A stretch of DNA of 64,000 bases from Clostridia bacterium (lineage in GTDB: Bacteria > Bacillota > Clostridia > Oscillospirales > Acutalibacteraceae): assembly GCA_017549105.1 (NCBI GenBank), contig JAFYVN010000012.1, positions 62,001 through 126,000 of the forward strand. The letters are read 5' to 3'. How positions within the stretch are numbered: the first letter of the stretch is position 1; each line of letters begins with the position of its first letter. The translations under genes were made by a program, and so were the position numbers. Positions 43,843 to 52,063 of this stretch are shown piece by piece. A model generated the notes under the pieces. That model saw only the letters and a program-made list of their open reading frames with translations. It was not told where the DNA came from and did no database searches.

Positions 43843-45576
43843 TTGAAACTTTTTTTAGGTAATGAGGCGGTTGCAAGAGGTCTTTATGAAGCAGGCTGCC
43901 GTGTAGTTTCAAGCTATCCCGGCACTCCCAGTACAGAAGTAACGGAGTTTGCCGCAACATATGATGAAATCTTTTCCGAATGGGCGCCCAATGAGAAGGT
44001 AGCTTGTGAAGTTGCTTTCGGTGCAAGCGTAGCGGGTGCACGTTCATTCTGTGCGATGAAGCACGTTGGTCTCAACGTAGCCGCAGACCCGCTTTTCACC
44101 GCATCATATACAGGTGTTAACGCAGGTATGGTTATCCTTGTTGCCGATGACCCCGGAATGCACTCATCTCAGAATGAGCAGGATTCAAGACATTATGCAC
44201 TCGGCTCAAAAACAATGATGCTTGAGCCTTCAGATTCCGCAGAATGTCTTGATTTCACAAAGAGAGCATTTGACCTTTCAGAGAAATTCGATACTCCCGT
44301 TATCATCAGACTTACAACCAGAGTTGCTCACTCAAGAAGCGTTGCACCTGTTGCAGAAAGAGTTGATAACGGACTCAAAGAATATACAAAGAATCCTCAG
44401 AAGTATGTTATGGTTCCCGCTTTTGCAAAGGTGAAGCACGTTGCTGTTGAGCAGAGAGTTATTGATCAGACAGCTTACTGCGAAAAAGAAGCTGTTGAAA
44501 ACGGACTCAACAAGGTTGAATATAACAGCAAAAAAATCGGTGTAATTACTTCTGGCATCTGTTATCAGTATGCAAAAGAAGCTCTTGGCGAAAACGCATC
44601 ATATCTCAAGCTCGGTTGCGTATATCCGCTTCCCGTTCAGCTCATCAAAGATTTTGCAGCTGAATGCGAAAAGGTTTATGTTCTTGAAGAGCTTGATGAC
44701 TATATCGAAACCCATTGCCGCAAAAACGGAATTGACGTTATCGGTAAGGAAGCATTCACACTTCAGGGTGAATATTCACAGAGCCTTATTTCAAAGGTTA
44801 TTCTCGGTGAAGAGACCGAAAGCCTTAAGGCTGATGTTAACATCGTTCCCAGACCTCCCGTGCTTTGTGCAGGCTGTCCCCACAGAGGACTTTTCTACGC
44901 ACTCAAGCAGCTTAACGTTACCGTAAGCGGTGATATCGGTTGCTACACTCTCGGTTCAGCTCAGCCTCTCGGTATGATTGATACCGTTCTTTGTATGGGT
45001 GCATCAGTTTCTGCTCTTCACGGCAGAAATGCCGCAAATCCCGAAAACGCAAAGAAGAGTGTTGCTGTTATCGGTGACTCAACCTTCATTCACTCGGGTG
45101 TAACCGGTCTTATTAACATAGCATATAATGCAACCGATTCGGTTGTTATTATCCTTGATAACTCAATCACCGGTATGACCGGACATCAGCAGAATCCCAC
45201 AACCGGCAAGAATATCAAGGGTGAACCTGCAAACGCAGTAAGCCTTGAAAAGCTTGCAGAGGCTGTCGGAATTAAGAATATAATCGTTGTTGACCCCTAT
45301 AACCTTGCAGAAACCAAAGACGGAATCAAGAAGGCACTTGAAGCGGACGGCCCCGCAGTTGTTATTTCAAGAAGACCTTGTGCTCTTCTTAAGACTGTCA
45401 AGCACAATCCGCCCCTTAAGGTTAACACTGAAAAGTGTAAGTCATGCAAGATGTGCATGAAAATCGGTTGCCCTGCAATCAGCATGAAAGACGGCAAGGC
45501 TCATATCGATTTCACACAGTGTCTCGGATGTAAGGTCTGCAGTCAGCTTTGCAAATTTGACGCAATTGAAGAATAA
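43843..45576 (+). CDS. iorA: Indolepyruvate ferredoxin oxidoreductase, alpha subunit
   Basis: A 577-residue subunit with the pyruvate-oxidoreductase fold fused in one chain: N-terminal domain (SYPGTPSTEVTEF), the TPP-binding domain (GDIGCYTLGS and GDSTFIHSG...LDNS, the GDx-N signature) and at the C-terminus two 4Fe-4S motifs, CKSCKMCMKIGCP and CLGCKVCSQLC. With IorB it decarboxylates aryl pyruvates (indolepyruvate, phenylpyruvate, hydroxyphenylpyruvate) to arylacetyl-CoA, reducing ferredoxin; it is an anaerobic, oxygen-sensitive cytoplasmic enzyme. The start is TTG at 43843, 8 nt after AGGAGG; no ATG fits as well. iorB starts 19 nt after its stop. Confidence 0.92.
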   Translation: MKLFLGNEAVARGLYEAGCRVVSSYPGTPSTEVTEFAATYDEIFSEWAPNEKVACEVAFGASVAGARSFCAMKHVGLNVAADPLFTASYTGVNAGMVILVADDPGMHSSQNEQDSRHYALGSKTMMLEPSDSAECLDFTKRAFDLSEKFDTPVIIRLTTRVAHSRSVAPVAERVDNGLKEYTKNPQKYVMVPAFAKVKHVAVEQRVIDQTAYCEKEAVENGLNKVEYNSKKIGVITSGICYQYAKEALGENASYLKLGCVYPLPVQLIKDFAAECEKVYVLEELDDYIETHCRKNGIDVIGKEAFTLQGEYSQSLISKVILGEETESLKADVNIVPRPPVLCAGCPHRGLFYALKQLNVTVSGDIGCYTLGSAQPLGMIDTVLCMGASVSALHGRNAANPENAKKSVAVIGDSTFIHSGVTGLINIAYNATDSVVIILDNSITGMTGHQQNPTTGKNIKGEPANAVSLEKLAEAVGIKNIIVVDPYNLAETKDGIKKALEADGPAVVISRRPCALLKTVKHNPPLKVNTEKCKSCKMCMKIGCPAISMKDGKAHIDFTQCLGCKVCSQLCKFDAIEE

Positions 45577-45595
45577 AAGAGAAGGAGAGATACTT

Positions 45596-46168
45596 ATGAA
45601 CAAATCAATTATGATAGTCGGTGTCGGCGGTCAGGGTACTCTGCTTGCAAGCCGTATTCTCGGTGCAGCTCTTCTTGATTGCGGATACGATGTAAAGGTT
45701 TCCGAAGTTCACGGAATGAGCCAGAGAGGCGGTTCTGTTGTAACATATGTACGCTACGGTAAAAACGTTGCATCACCCATCATCGAAAAGGGTGAAGCGG
45801 ATATCGTTCTTGCTTTTGAACAGCTTGAAGCGGCAAGATGGATTGAATATCTCAAGCCCGACGGCAAGCTTATCGTAAACACTCAGCAGATCGATCCCAT
45901 GCCCGTTGTTATGGGTGTTGCTGAATATCCCGAAGGCATTATTGCTTCTCTCAGAGCTGCCAGTGCAGATGTTGAAGAAATCGATGCTCTTCCCATGGCT
46001 GTTGAAGCCGGTACCGCAAAGGCAGTAAATGTTGTTCTTATCGGTGCAATGGCAAAGAATATGCAGTCAGTTTCCAAAGAAAAGTGGATTGAAGCTCTCA
46101 AAGCGAGCGTTCCTTCAAAATTCCTTGAACTCAATCTCAAGGCATTTGAAATGGGATATAACATTTGA
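45596..46168 (+). CDS. iorB: Indolepyruvate ferredoxin oxidoreductase, beta subunit
   Basis: A 190-residue pyruvate-ferredoxin-oxidoreductase gamma-type domain: VGVGGQGTLLASRIL at the N-terminus, VSEVHGMSQRGGSV and ADIVLAFEQLEAAR, all typical of IorB. It forms the oxidoreductase with IorA and carries no cofactor cysteines. Start at the ATG 45596 after GAAGGAG; the longer frame from 45557 would overlap iorA's end. The PaaK-like ligase follows. Confidence 0.92.
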   Translation: MNKSIMIVGVGGQGTLLASRILGAALLDCGYDVKVSEVHGMSQRGGSVVTYVRYGKNVASPIIEKGEADIVLAFEQLEAARWIEYLKPDGKLIVNTQQIDPMPVVMGVAEYPEGIIASLRAASADVEEIDALPMAVEAGTAKAVNVVLIGAMAKNMQSVSKEKWIEALKASVPSKFLELNLKAFEMGYNI

Positions 46169-46200
46169 AAAAAGAGAAAAGAAAAAAGGAAGTGTTACCA

Positions 46201-47508
46201 ATGAGCAATTATTTCCAGCCTGAAATCGAAACCGCTTCGGTTGAAGACTTAAAAGCGATTCAGAGCGAAAAACTCGTAAAACAGGTTAAGCACGTTTACG
46301 AAAACGTTAAGTACTATCGCGATATGATGGATGAAAAGGGTGTTACACCTGATGATATCAAGTCCGTTGATGATTTGCACAAGCTTCCCTTTCTCACCAA
46401 AGCGGACCTCAGAGATGCATATCCCTATGGTCTTCTCGGCACAAATCTTAAGGATTGTGTAAGAATTCAGTCAACCAGCGGCACAACCGGCCGCCGTGTT
46501 GTTGCTTTCTATACTCAGAATGATATCAACCTCTGGGAAGATTGCTGTGCACGTGCAATCGTTGCTGCAGGCGGTACAGACGGTGATGTTTGCCAGGTTG
46601 CTTACGGTTACGGTCTTTTCACCGGCGGTGCAGGTCTTAACGGCGGTTCGCATAAGGTAGGCTGTCTGACTCTCCCCATGTCATCAGGCAACACCGAGCG
46701 TCAGATTCAGTTTATGCAGGATCTTCATTCAACAATTATCTGCTGCACACCCTCATATGCAGCATACATCGGTGAAACTCTTAAGGAAATGGGTCTTACC
46801 CCCGACGATATAGACCTTAAAGCAGGTATCTTTGGCGCAGAACCCTGGACCGAAGAAATGCGCCGCGATATCGAAAAATCACTTGGCATCAAAGCATATG
46901 ATATCTACGGTCTTACCGAAACAAGCGGACCGGGTGTTGCTTTTGAATGCGAAGAGCAGAGCGGTATGCACATCAATGAGGACCATTTCCTTGCGGAAAT
47001 CATTGACCCCGAAACAGGCGAAGTTCTTCCCGAAGGCTCAAAGGGTGAGCTCGTTTTCACAAGCCTCGATAAGGAAGCTTTCCCGCTTCTCAGATATCGC
47101 ACAAGAGACATCTGTGTTCTTTCAAGAAAAAAATGTTCATGCGGACGTACATTTATTAAAATGACAAAGCCTATGGGCAGAAGCGATGATATGCTTATCA
47201 TCCGCGGAGTCAATGTGTTCCCCTCGCAGATTGAAACCGTCCTTATTAAGGAAGGTTATACATCCAACTATCTTATCGAAGTTGACAGAGAGCGCAACAC
47301 AGACACACTTGATGTTTATGTTGAGCTTACACCCGAGCAGTTCTCGGATACCGTTAAAGAAATTTCCGCAAGAGAAAAAACGCTTGCTAACGCTATGAAG
47401 ATTATGCTCGGCATCAACCCGAAGGTTCATCTTGTTGCCCCCAAGACTATTACAAGAAGTGAAGGTAAGGCTGTAAGAGTTATTGATAAGAGAAAACTTC
47501 ACGATTAA
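46201..47508 (+). CDS. paaK: Phenylacetate-CoA ligase family protein
   Basis: A 435-residue AMP-forming ligase of the PaaK family: VKYYRDMMDEKG and LPFLTKADLRDAYPYG at the N-terminus, P-loop STSGTTGRRV, GIFGAEPWTEEMR, YGLTETSGPGVAFEC, and the C-terminal RSDDMLIIRGVNVFPSQIE. It interconverts arylacetate and arylacetyl-CoA. Next to IorAB, which makes arylacetyl-CoA, it may run towards free arylacetate while saving energy, or recapture it. Start at the ATG 46201 set by AAAAAAGGAAG; the extra residues from 46165 overlap iorB's end. Confidence 0.9.
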   Translation: MSNYFQPEIETASVEDLKAIQSEKLVKQVKHVYENVKYYRDMMDEKGVTPDDIKSVDDLHKLPFLTKADLRDAYPYGLLGTNLKDCVRIQSTSGTTGRRVVAFYTQNDINLWEDCCARAIVAAGGTDGDVCQVAYGYGLFTGGAGLNGGSHKVGCLTLPMSSGNTERQIQFMQDLHSTIICCTPSYAAYIGETLKEMGLTPDDIDLKAGIFGAEPWTEEMRRDIEKSLGIKAYDIYGLTETSGPGVAFECEEQSGMHINEDHFLAEIIDPETGEVLPEGSKGELVFTSLDKEAFPLLRYRTRDICVLSRKKCSCGRTFIKMTKPMGRSDDMLIIRGVNVFPSQIETVLIKEGYTSNYLIEVDRERNTDTLDVYVELTPEQFSDTVKEISAREKTLANAMKIMLGINPKVHLVAPKTITRSEGKAVRVIDKRKLHD

Positions 47509-47526
47509 TTTGAAAGGAGAATTTCA

Positions 47527-47955
47527 ATGGCTGTAAAACAGATTTCTGTATTTATTCAGAATAAAAAAGGCAGACTTGCAAAGGTTTCCCGTCTTCTTGC
47601 GGATAACGATATTTATATCAGAGCGCTTTCAATTGCAGATACCCAGGATTTCGGCATTCTCCGACTTATTTGTGAAGATGTTGATAAGGTTAATTCCGTT
47701 CTTAAAGAGGAAGGATATCTTACAACCATCACAGACGTTCTTGTTGCAAAGGTCAAAGACGATGCAGGTGCTCTTGCAATAATCGCTGAAGCACTCCGTG
47801 ATGCAGATATTTCCATTGAATATGTTTATGAGCTTGCAACTGTTGACAATATAGTTTATCTTGTTGTCCGTGTTGACGATAATAAGGCAGCTGCTGCCGC
47901 ACTTGCAGGTGCAGGCATCAAAACTGCAACAGAAGAAGAAATTTTTAAGCTGTAA
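47527..47955 (+). CDS. Tandem ACT-domain regulatory protein
   Basis: A 142-residue protein made of two ACT domains (first ~4-70, KQISVFIQNKKGRLAKVSRLLADNDI; second ~70-138, KDDAGALAIIAEALRDADI). ACT domains bind amino acids. This small type commonly sits beside PaaK/Ior genes in anaerobes and probably senses an aromatic or branched-chain amino acid to control the ligase or oxidoreductase. It is the last gene of the operon, 18 nt after paaK, with GAAAGGAGA ribosome site and a strong terminator after it. Confidence 0.88.
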   Translation: MAVKQISVFIQNKKGRLAKVSRLLADNDIYIRALSIADTQDFGILRLICEDVDKVNSVLKEEGYLTTITDVLVAKVKDDAGALAIIAEALRDADISIEYVYELATVDNIVYLVVRVDDNKAAAAALAGAGIKTATEEEIFKL

Positions 47956-47972
47956 TTCAATAATTATAAGCC

Positions 47973-48003
47973 AACCCCCTGTGCTTGAATTGCACAGGGG
48001 GTT
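47973..48003. terminator. Bidirectional intrinsic terminator
   Basis: AACCCCCTGTGC-TTGAATT-GCACAGGGGGTT, perfect 12-bp stem, between the ior operon and the convergent GH38 gene. Confidence 0.9.
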
Positions 48004-48021
48004 ATTTATGTTATGTATGTT

Positions 48022-51000
48022 TTATATGATTCTGAATGTTTTTACTTCGAAAGGCTTGATTGTGAATTCAAATTCGTTGCCGTCTGCAGCGATTTCTGCT
48101 TTGTCTTCTTCAATCATATTGCATTCGATAACCTTTTCAAATCCGAAGTTCCAGTTGAGAGTTATGTTGCCTCTCTTCTGCTCTTCTTCAACAACTCTTA
48201 CGATATAACCTCTGCCGTCCTGAGCCTTTTTGATTGCATCGATAACAACATTCTTTTCGCTGAGCGTTACGAATGAACCGTCAGCGATTTTGCCTTCAAC
48301 AGTTTCCGCATTGTAAACTGCAACGGGAGGCACGTTGAACGCGAGAGCCATCTGAACGGTATCGTTTCTCCAGTCCTCTGCGTGAGGATGGAAAGCATAC
48401 TTGAATGTGTTGATGCCGTGGTCACCTGTTCTGTCGGGGCAGGTGGGAGCACGCATAAGAGTGATTCTCATATGGCTGTTGTGGATGTCATAACCGTATT
48501 TGCAGTCATTGATAATACTGCAACCGTAGCCGCCTTCGGAAAGGTCAGCCCACTTGTGAGCGGCAACTTCAAATCTTGTCAGGTCATAAAGAGTGTTCCA
48601 GTGAGTGGGTCTCTTTGTTGCACCGTGAGCGATGTCATAGGTTGCGTCGGTGTCGATAACAGCAACGTCGAAGCCTGCTTTGAGAACCTTGTCGCTCTCG
48701 TGCCAGTCAACGGTTGTATCAAATACAACGCTTTCACCGTTCTGATAAAGAATAACATCCTGAGTGATTGTTGATTTGTTGAACTTATAAACAACTCTGA
48801 TAATGCCTCTTACTGCGTTGCACTCAACAACCTCGATGCTGTCTGCCTTGAGTTCCCACATCTTCTTCTGATAGTTGAGCTCAAGGTTCCAGGCCGTTTC
48901 GTGAACACACTTGTCAAGCGAGATGGTGAGAATATTACCTCTGCCGTCAAGGCTTTCACGCTCGTTGAGTTTATCGTAAATGCTTGTGATAACGCCGTTT
49001 TCATCGAGTTCAACACGAAGAACTGCATTTTCAAGAAGATTTGTTTCTGCCTCAACGGGTGAGTAGATGCATTCGCCTTCCTTAAGAACAAAGGTCTTGC
49101 AGCTCATTGCTTCAAGCTCGTCGGGAAGGAAGATGAACTTGCCGTCAACATAAGCACAGGGGAGAGAAAGTCCGTCTGCGGTTGCGATATACATACCTTC
49201 GGGTACACCTTCAACCTCTATGGGTTCGTAACTGTTGACGCTTGTAAGGTTCCATACGGTAACGCTGTTTTTATCAGCTGTAACTGCACCCGAAAGAGCT
49301 TTGAGAGCACCGTTATAGATATCTTCGCCGATTTTATTCATTACGGCATAATCCTTGCGGCAGTCCTCAAATACTTCGTGGATTGACGAACCGGGAAGAA
49401 TGTCGTGGAACTGGTTGGTCATAAGGATTCTCCAGCCCTTTTCAATTTCATCCTTCGGATATTCCTTGCCGAGAAGCTTTTCGGCGAATACGCTGAGCAT
49501 TTCGCCTCTTGTGAAGAGATACTCACCCTTGCGGTTGTTTTTCTTGACGAACGCCTGACTTGTGAACGTGCCTCTGTGGTTTTCATAGAACATTTCACCG
49601 TTCCATACGGGAAGTTCGTCTTCGTGACCTCTGAAGGTTTCGAAGAAATCGTCAACGTGACCGATTTCTGTCTTGGGTAGGCCGGGGAAGTTCTGAAGAC
49701 GTCTTCCTCTTTCGAGCATTGCTCTTGTCGGTCCGCCACCGCCGTCACCGTAACCGTACATGCTCATTGCGGTGTTGAGTTCATTCTTGTTGTTGCATTC
49801 GTTGTCAACGGTCATAATTTCGTCAACATTATAATTGCAATTGTATGCAGGACGCATAAGGTGAGCATAAACTCTGTCGCCGTTGTTGCCCTGCCACATA
49901 AACATACTGTAGGGGAATTTTGTTGTGTCGTTATATGAAAGCTTCGAAGTGATGAAGTTTTCCATACCGCAGCCGTTGATAATCTGGGGAAGCGCCCAGG
50001 TGAATCCGAAGCAGTCGGGAAGCCAGTAGGTCTTTGAAACCTTGCCGAATTCCTTCTTGAAAAATTCTGTGCCGTAAAGCACCTGACGGATAAGAGCTTC
50101 GCCCGATGCGATGTTGGTATCAGCCTCAACCCAAACGTTACCGCAGATATCCCACTGACCTGCCGCAACCTTCTCCTTAATCTTTTCGTAGATTTCGGGA
50201 TAGTGATCCTTCATCATCTGATAGAGCACAGCCTGACTCTGACCGAAGGTCATTTCGGGATAAACATCCATAAGCGATGTAACGTTCATAAATGTTCTTG
50301 CGCTCTTTCTGATGCTTTCCTGAATTCTCCATAGCCATGCAACGTCGATGTGGCTGTGACCTGTGAGAATAACTTTGCTCTGAGCAGACCAGTCGATAGA
50401 AGCGATTTTTGAAAGATAATATTTTCTTGCTTCAACGATTGATGCTCTTACTCTTGCTTCGTCAAAATCATAGTCAACCATATGCATACTGTCATCAACA
50501 GCGGAATATACCTTGGCTTTGATGTGTTCATCCTTTATATAGTTGAGTGCCTGGAATGCAACCTCAAGGTCGAGATAATAGCCTTCGCATTCGGTATCTG
50601 CAACATAAATGCAGGTTTCACCGAAACGGCATTCCTGATATTTTGCACCGTCCATAGCTTCGTCGCAGAAATACATTGAATCGAGAGTTGCCTCAATTTC
50701 AAAGTTGAGAACTTCACCTGCTTTGTGAACACCGAGAGCAACTTCTGTTCTGTCGGGGATGCTGTCTCTTGATGCGCAGCCCGAAATAAAGTGTCCGTTG
50801 CATTTTACAAGTGCTTCGCCGCCGACAGCGAATTTTGCTCTGAGCTCAAGACCGTCCATTTCTTCGGGAACGGTTATGCTTGCTTTGAAGAAATGAGCCG
50901 AATCATATGCGGCATACCAGATGTCACCGTTTTTGATTTCGCCTTTGAAATCTTCCATTTCATATCTGTCGCCAAGGAACATACCTCTTGTATATTCCCA

Positions 51001-51090
51001 GACGTCAATGTCTTTTTTGTAAAGAATGCAGTAATTCTTAAGCTGTTTATACATATCGTCCTTAAGAATCTGCGGTTTTATAGTGTGCAT
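48022..51090 (-). CDS. Alpha-mannosidase, glycoside hydrolase family 38 (second copy)
   Basis: A 1022-residue GH38 enzyme without signal peptide: N-terminal beta-sandwich (~1-235), catalytic domain starting at GHSHIDVAW with zinc ligands H245, H247 and D249, WLPDCFGFTW with likely nucleophile D359, GYGDGGGGP, NQFHDILPGS and long C-terminal beta domains. It differs enough from the GH38 at 9793 (for example ICGNVWVEADTN against PNGGVWVECDCN) to suggest different linkage or chain-length preference. The ATG at 51090 is favoured: GGAGG is 6 nt upstream, while the GTG at 51096 touches it. Monocistronic, or continued from the DUF6054 gene upstream (75-nt gap). Confidence 0.92.
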   Translation of the reverse strand: MHTIKPQILKDDMYKQLKNYCILYKKDIDVWEYTRGMFLGDRYEMEDFKGEIKNGDIWYAAYDSAHFFKASITVPEEMDGLELRAKFAVGGEALVKCNGHFISGCASRDSIPDRTEVALGVHKAGEVLNFEIEATLDSMYFCDEAMDGAKYQECRFGETCIYVADTECEGYYLDLEVAFQALNYIKDEHIKAKVYSAVDDSMHMVDYDFDEARVRASIVEARKYYLSKIASIDWSAQSKVILTGHSHIDVAWLWRIQESIRKSARTFMNVTSLMDVYPEMTFGQSQAVLYQMMKDHYPEIYEKIKEKVAAGQWDICGNVWVEADTNIASGEALIRQVLYGTEFFKKEFGKVSKTYWLPDCFGFTWALPQIINGCGMENFITSKLSYNDTTKFPYSMFMWQGNNGDRVYAHLMRPAYNCNYNVDEIMTVDNECNNKNELNTAMSMYGYGDGGGGPTRAMLERGRRLQNFPGLPKTEIGHVDDFFETFRGHEDELPVWNGEMFYENHRGTFTSQAFVKKNNRKGEYLFTRGEMLSVFAEKLLGKEYPKDEIEKGWRILMTNQFHDILPGSSIHEVFEDCRKDYAVMNKIGEDIYNGALKALSGAVTADKNSVTVWNLTSVNSYEPIEVEGVPEGMYIATADGLSLPCAYVDGKFIFLPDELEAMSCKTFVLKEGECIYSPVEAETNLLENAVLRVELDENGVITSIYDKLNERESLDGRGNILTISLDKCVHETAWNLELNYQKKMWELKADSIEVVECNAVRGIIRVVYKFNKSTITQDVILYQNGESVVFDTTVDWHESDKVLKAGFDVAVIDTDATYDIAHGATKRPTHWNTLYDLTRFEVAAHKWADLSEGGYGCSIINDCKYGYDIHNSHMRITLMRAPTCPDRTGDHGINTFKYAFHPHAEDWRNDTVQMALAFNVPPVAVYNAETVEGKIADGSFVTLSEKNVVIDAIKKAQDGRGYIVRVVEEEQKRGNITLNWNFGFEKVIECNMIEEDKAEIAADGNEFEFTIKPFEVKTFRII

Positions 51091-51165
51091 AGGCACCCTC
51101 CTTTAGCTGAATAAAGCGTTAAAAATATATTACCAAATAAAAATAAAAAAATCAATATTATACGG

Positions 51166-51504
51166 TTAAATTTTGTATCTTTCGATTGTAGAGGTAATCG
51201 TGTCAAGAAATGCGCTTTCGCCGAAGGTGTTGAATTTCAGAAACATACCCTGGCTGCCGCCCGAGGTAATAACCGTAACAAAAATTCTTTCGCCCGTCTT
51301 GAGAAGAGTGATGTTCATACTGACTCTGTTGCTGCCCGAATAGCTGTAACGCTCATAAACACGGACGGCACATACTGTGTCTGCGGTTCTGAAATCGCTC
51401 TTATCCTCAAGTGATGCCGATGCACTGTTGCTCATAACCGCATCATCGATTGCTTCGAGAATCTCGTTGAAATTTCCTCTGAGTTCAGCTTCATATTTTG
51501 CCAT
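51166..51504 (-). CDS. DUF6054 family protein
   Basis: A 112-residue protein matching, by pattern, the DUF6054 family of Firmicutes: SxSASLEDxSDFR, VRVYERYSYSGSNRVSMNITL and TSGGSQGMFLKFNTFGE. No membrane segments or catalytic motifs; a compact alpha/beta cytoplasmic protein of unknown function. Of three possible ATGs within 10 nt, that at 51504 (MAKYE) has the right distance (9 nt) from AGGAG. Own promoter at 51526-51554. Confidence 0.7.
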   Translation of the reverse strand: MAKYEAELRGNFNEILEAIDDAVMSNSASASLEDKSDFRTADTVCAVRVYERYSYSGSNRVSMNITLLKTGERIFVTVITSGGSQGMFLKFNTFGESAFLDTITSTIERYKI

Positions 51505-51525
51505 TTTCATCATCTCCTTAATTAT

Positions 51526-51554
51526 AATATAACCTATTTATATGGGAATGTAAA
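51526..51554 (-). promoter_or_regulatory. Promoter of the DUF6054 gene
   Basis: Minus strand TTTACA (51549-51554), 17-nt spacer, TATATT (51526-51531). Confidence 0.6.
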
Positions 51555-51563
51555 GCAAAAAAA

Positions 51564-51585
51564 CGGAACAGCCGAAACCGTTCCG
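51564..51585 (-). terminator. Intrinsic terminator of the XRE gene
   Basis: Minus strand CGGAAC...GTTCCG stem followed by seven T, directly after the regulator's stop codon. Confidence 0.75.
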
Positions 51586-51588
51586 ATT

Positions 51589-51900
51589 TTATTTGCCGAT
51601 TAAATCGATTATTATTGATACCGCCTTCTGCTTCTCAGGGGAGAGGCAGGTGATCTTGCTGAGCAGTTCTGCGTTCGCCTTTGAATCCGATTTATTTCCG
51701 AACATAAGCTCTTCTTCTGTGATTTCAAGTGAAGAGCAGATTTTTTCGATAAGCTGAATGCTTGGTCTGTATGCACCAGTTTCGATTCTACTCAGATGTT
51801 CAGTTGAAATCCCGAGCATTTCCGAGAAGCTTTCCTGAGTAAATCCTTTTTCACGTCTTGCAATTTTTACCCTTTGACCTATCATTTTGAAATTAAACAT
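51589..51900 (-). CDS. XRE-family helix-turn-helix regulator
   Basis: A 103-residue protein with an N-terminal Cro/C1 HTH (~5-65: IGQRVKIARREKGFTQESFSEMLGISTEHLSRIETG) and a short helical C-terminal part (~75-103) that may dimerise. It is divergent from the secreted Ig-like protein gene; the gap between them contains an inverted repeat overlapping that gene's promoter, a natural operator for this regulator. Probably a repressor of the neighbour and perhaps itself. Start ATG at 51900, with a GTGAGGT site upstream. Confidence 0.85.
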   Translation of the reverse strand: MFNFKMIGQRVKIARREKGFTQESFSEMLGISTEHLSRIETGAYRPSIQLIEKICSSLEITEEELMFGNKSDSKANAELLSKITCLSPEKQKAVSIIIDLIGK

Positions 51901-51956
51901 AAATCAAACCTCACAGAATATTTTGATTTATTTTATCAATATAAAGAAAAAATATT

Positions 51957-52005
51957 AATGATTACATATATCATTATTGACATATAACATCAACAATGAT
52001 ATAAT
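51957..52005 (+). promoter_or_regulatory. Strong promoter embedded in an inverted-repeat operator
   Basis: Consensus promoter TTGACA (51977-51982), 17-nt spacer, TATAAT (52000-52005). ATATCATTATTG (51968-51979) and CAACAATGATAT (51991-52002) are 11/12 complementary and cover both promoter boxes; a further AATGAT (51957-51962) gives a third half-site. Confidence 0.75.
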
Positions 52006-52063
52006 TTGTTTACTTTAAAGGGCTTTGTTTCGCCCGAAATTGATAAAAGAAAGGGATTGTTTT

